In this document: piece after piece, positions 62,011-64,000 of the stretch
Position numbering within the stretch: the stretch's first letter is position 1
Layout of the letters: each line of letters starts with the position of its first letter
Source of the DNA: JAKALX01 sp964508715
GTDB taxonomy: Bacteria > Chloroflexota > Dehalococcoidia > Tepidiformales > Tepidiformaceae
Assembly (NCBI GenBank): GCA_964508715.1
Contig: CAZDUX010000007.1
Span: 62,001-126,000, forward strand
DNA: 64,000 nucleotides
Direction of reading: 5' to 3'
The notes under the pieces: generated by a model
Databases searched by the model: none
The model's input: the letters and a program-made list of their open reading frames with translations, nothing else
Told to the model about the DNA's origin: nothing
Made by a program: the position numbers and the translations under genes

Positions 62011-62025
62011 GTTGCGTGACGCAAC
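62011..62025. promoter_or_regulatory. 15-bp palindromic operator upstream of the DinB gene
   Basis: GTTGCGT-G-ACGCAAC, a perfect 7-bp inverted repeat around one base, 18 bp before ATG 61993. A TAGCGT -10-like box on the minus strand overlaps its far arm, so a bound regulator would block transcription. The shape suits a TetR-, MarR- or GntR-like dimer. Confidence 0.55.
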
Positions 62026-62084
62026 GCTACTCCCGCAGCAGGCGGCGGGCAAGAAGCCACCAACGGCCGAGGTGGTGCGCGATG

Positions 62085-63644
62085 CTACCGCACGGGCACC
62101 CAGGTCTTGCCCCCGTCGGTCGTGTGGAACAGGGCCGCCGTGGTGGAGCCGCCCTGGCCGGGTGCACGGGCCCACGCGAACCCTTCGGCCGGCGAGATGA
62201 ACGTAAACAACGCATCCTGGAAGGGGAGGGGTCCGGGACTCGTCCATGACGACCCGCCGTCGGTGGAGGTGTACAGCGTGGAGGGATCGAACAGCCAGCC
62301 GTGCTGAGCATCGCTGAAGCTGAGGGCTACGACGCCGTTGGGCTGGCCGATGGGTGACGGCAGGGCGTTCCACGTCGCCCCGGCATCGTGGGTGACGTAG
62401 ATCCCCCGGTGTTCGCCACTCATCAACACGAAGCCGTCGGTCCTGGTTGGGAAGACGGGTGTGCTCATGTTGCAGAGGCACGAGGTGAGGGGTGTCGAGC
62501 CATCTGCCGGGTCGGGGAGCGTGACGAGGATCCAGTCCGCACCACCGTTGATGGTTCGATAGAGGAAGGGCGGGCCGCCGGCGCAGCTTGCGGTGGCGAA
62601 GCCCGTTGTGGCAGTCAGCTGGAGCGGCTGGCTCTTGATGCAGCTCAGTGGCAGGTTAGGGCCGGGGCTGCCGACGCCGCCCGATGTCTGGCCGACCCTG
62701 GCCCACGTGGCGCCACTATCGGTGGTTCGGTAGATGGCGATCCCCTGGCTGCCGGCACCCGCGCCGAGGTCCTGGAAATACCAGCCGTTTTTCGCATCGC
62801 TGAATGTGAGGGAACCCTCCGGGATGGTGCCGGCGAAGGGGTCGCTCGCCTGCCAGGTGGCGCCGCCATCGCTCGTCCTGAAGATGCGGGGTACAACCTC
62901 CTGCCCACCGTTCGAGCGGGTCGATACCAGTGCCCAGGCGTGGTCGCGGTCGAGGAAGAATGCCTGGTTGATGGTCTTGTCCTGGTCCGGGATCGGCGAG
63001 ACGTTGTGCCAGCTATGGCCGCCATCTGCCGTCCGGAGAATGAAATGGCTACCGGCACTTCCTGCGTCAAAGGCCCATCCGTTGTTGCCATCGAGCATCT
63101 CGAACTTCGTTAGCGAAGCCGGGGGTACGAGGGGGCCGGGGATCGTTACTGCTGGCGAAGGAACTGCGGCAGCAGTGTTCGAGGGCGAAGCAGCCGCCGT
63201 GGCGCTGGTGGCGGGCGTCGATGTCGTGCCGGAGGTGGGCGATGTGACGGCAGCCGGGTTCGAGTCGTTGCCACCGTTGCTGGCTGCAACCATGACCACC
63301 ACGGCAGCGATAACAACCGCTGCGACAGTCACTCCGGCAATGATGCCGGCTGCCTGGTTGGTGAAGAGTGTCGCGCCGGCCCAACGGGCGGCTCGCGCGA
63401 TGCGGGCGCGCGGGGCCCGTTCGGCCTGCCATGCGGCAACGGCTTCCTCGCGTGAGGAGGCGCCGAGCTTCGCCATGATCTCGGAGACGTGCCACTTTGC
63501 TCCATCGAGGGTGATGCCGAGGCGTTCAGCGATCTGCCCATTCGTGCAGCCGTGGGCAATGAGGGCGAGGATCTCGCGCTGGCGGTCGGTCAGCCGGTCC
63601 GCGGTCCGGCTTCCGTAGTGCATACCCATTCGCATGGATCGCAT
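62085..63644 (-). CDS. LuxR-type HTH - transmembrane helix - beta-propeller (BNR/Ycf48-like) protein
   Basis: About 519 residues. Residues 14-76 are a LuxR/FixJ helix-turn-helix (LTDRQREILALIAHGCTNGQIAERLG ... VSEIMAKLGASSREEAV). A single membrane helix (about 98-122) follows, then a Thr/Ser/Ala/Pro linker and an outside domain of about 330 residues with at least seven copies of the RT-x-DGG-x-TW motif (e.g. RTADGGHSW, RTSDGGATW, HTTDGGKTW), a BNR/Ycf48-like beta-propeller. DNA binding inside and a propeller outside in one chain suggest a one-component transmembrane sensor. The start is uncertain: ATGs at 63644, 63635, 63629 and 63623 are all in frame. Confidence 0.88.
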   Translation of the reverse strand: MRSMRMGMHYGSRTADRLTDRQREILALIAHGCTNGQIAERLGITLDGAKWHVSEIMAKLGASSREEAVAAWQAERAPRARIARAARWAGATLFTNQAAGIIAGVTVAAVVIAAVVVMVAASNGGNDSNPAAVTSPTSGTTSTPATSATAAASPSNTAAAVPSPAVTIPGPLVPPASLTKFEMLDGNNGWAFDAGSAGSHFILRTADGGHSWHNVSPIPDQDKTINQAFFLDRDHAWALVSTRSNGGQEVVPRIFRTSDGGATWQASDPFAGTIPEGSLTFSDAKNGWYFQDLGAGAGSQGIAIYRTTDSGATWARVGQTSGGVGSPGPNLPLSCIKSQPLQLTATTGFATASCAGGPPFLYRTINGGADWILVTLPDPADGSTPLTSCLCNMSTPVFPTRTDGFVLMSGEHRGIYVTHDAGATWNALPSPIGQPNGVVALSFSDAQHGWLFDPSTLYTSTDGGSSWTSPGPLPFQDALFTFISPAEGFAWARAPGQGGSTTAALFHTTDGGKTWVPVR

Positions 63645-64000
63645 TGTCGGGCCGCGCCGCGGGGATTCACTACCCGATAACAGGAATTGTGAGAAAGAAT
63701 GAATGGCCAGCGTGCGGAGTTCGCCATGTGCTTGCATGAGGGGCACGATGGCCGATGGAGAGCCGGCGCCACGCGCCGGTGGGATTAACGAAGACCGGGG
63801 AAAGTCATCGACTTCCCCCGGCATTCAACACCCAGCGCTTGAGGAGGGCTGTCGTGGTGGCGATGGTGCGAGCAACACCATGGATCGGGAGAGGACAGCG
63901 AGCGCAACGCGTCCCATCGCCACCGCGATGAGATCATTCTGGCTAGTGCTGGCTGTAGAACGAACGGCCGTTCAGTCCTAGTTCCCTGTGCCAACCGGCC
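63645..64000. other. 356-nt terminal intergenic region with hairpins
   Basis: No convincing gene; frames on both strands have atypical composition. It holds a 7-bp hairpin at 63763-63779 (CCGGCGC-CAC-GCGCCGG), a larger near-perfect 12-bp stem with a 3-nt loop at 63795-63821 whose minus-direction tail is TCTTCGTTAA, and a perfect 12-bp palindrome GAACGGCCGTTC at 63962-63973. The 63795 hairpin could terminate a minus-strand gene lying beyond the window or separate two transcripts. Confidence 0.5.

Noticed and set aside
63703..63981. 92-codon open frame at the right edge
   Set aside because: No ribosome-binding site, odd composition, and it crosses two strong hairpins; no family resemblance.

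Overview
This window is a gene-dense, high-GC (clearly above 60%) bacterial chromosome segment. It holds about 57 protein genes, three tRNA genes, and no prophage, insertion sequence or CRISPR array. The content suggests a free-living, aerobic or facultative heterotroph. Gene content and style (clpB-hspR operon, HspR-type regulator, crotonase and SDR paralogues, Uma2 nuclease, a lone CoxI/XdhC domain, a tungsten aldehyde:ferredoxin oxidoreductase, huge multi-PAS hybrid kinases) fit Chloroflexota best. That placement is an inference; no rRNA or marker tree is available here.

Layout. 0-7 kb: the end of a PIG-L deacetylase, a ferredoxin-NADP reductase-type flavoprotein, tsaD, an aldehyde ferredoxin oxidoreductase, an HtrA-like lipoprotein protease and a first crotonase. 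7-17 kb (minus strand): an NnrS-like membrane protein, an alpha/beta hydrolase, purH, tatA, a lone XdhC/CoxI domain, dnaE and ychF, with an 8-bp tandem repeat between the last two. 17-21 kb: Uma2 nuclease, Nudix hydrolase, an endonuclease III-like glycosylase broken by one in-frame TGA, an EamA transporter and a DUF402 protein. 21-26 kb (plus strand): crotonase, a putative lipoprotein metalloprotease, a barnase-type toxin with a barstar immunity gene, small membrane proteins and tRNA-Ser(GGA). 26-38 kb: sulfatase, HhH protein, thioesterase, DegT aminotransferase, an atypical response regulator, ogt, dienelactone hydrolase, two SDRs, a BrkB membrane protein and an esterase lipoprotein. 38-48 kb: hybrid kinases, the selenocysteine tRNA gene selC, tRNA-Ser(CGA), a ParE-type toxin-antitoxin pair and a DEAD-box helicase. 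48-57 kb: clpB-hspR, a flavin-type oxidase, a universal stress protein and an eight-PAS hybrid kinase. 57-64 kb: a secreted protein, a crotonase, lutA plus a lutB-lutC fusion, DinB, and a LuxR-type HTH protein joined through a membrane helix to a beta-propeller.

How the genes work together. Four crotonases, two SDRs, two hotdog thioesterases, dienelactone hydrolase, esterase and the Lut lactate-oxidation proteins describe breakdown of fatty acyl, aromatic-derived and organic-acid substrates. Three hybrid kinases, one lone receiver, one degenerate receiver-HTH protein and a membrane HTH-propeller protein give a dense sensory layer. clpB-hspR, htrA, the universal stress protein, ogt and the glycosylase cover stress and repair.

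Points most worth a second look: (1) the barnase/barstar pair whose toxin carries an N-terminal LQRSVGNQ element of the kind seen on cargo linked to extracellular contractile injection systems; (2) selC, which shows the host can insert selenocysteine although no selenoprotein was recognised here; (3) the TGA replacing a family-conserved Trp codon in the glycosylase; (4) the LuxR-HTH/membrane/propeller protein; (5) a recurring TAnnnT box 6-9 nt before start codons that lack a Shine-Dalgarno sequence, which suggests frequent leaderless mRNAs.
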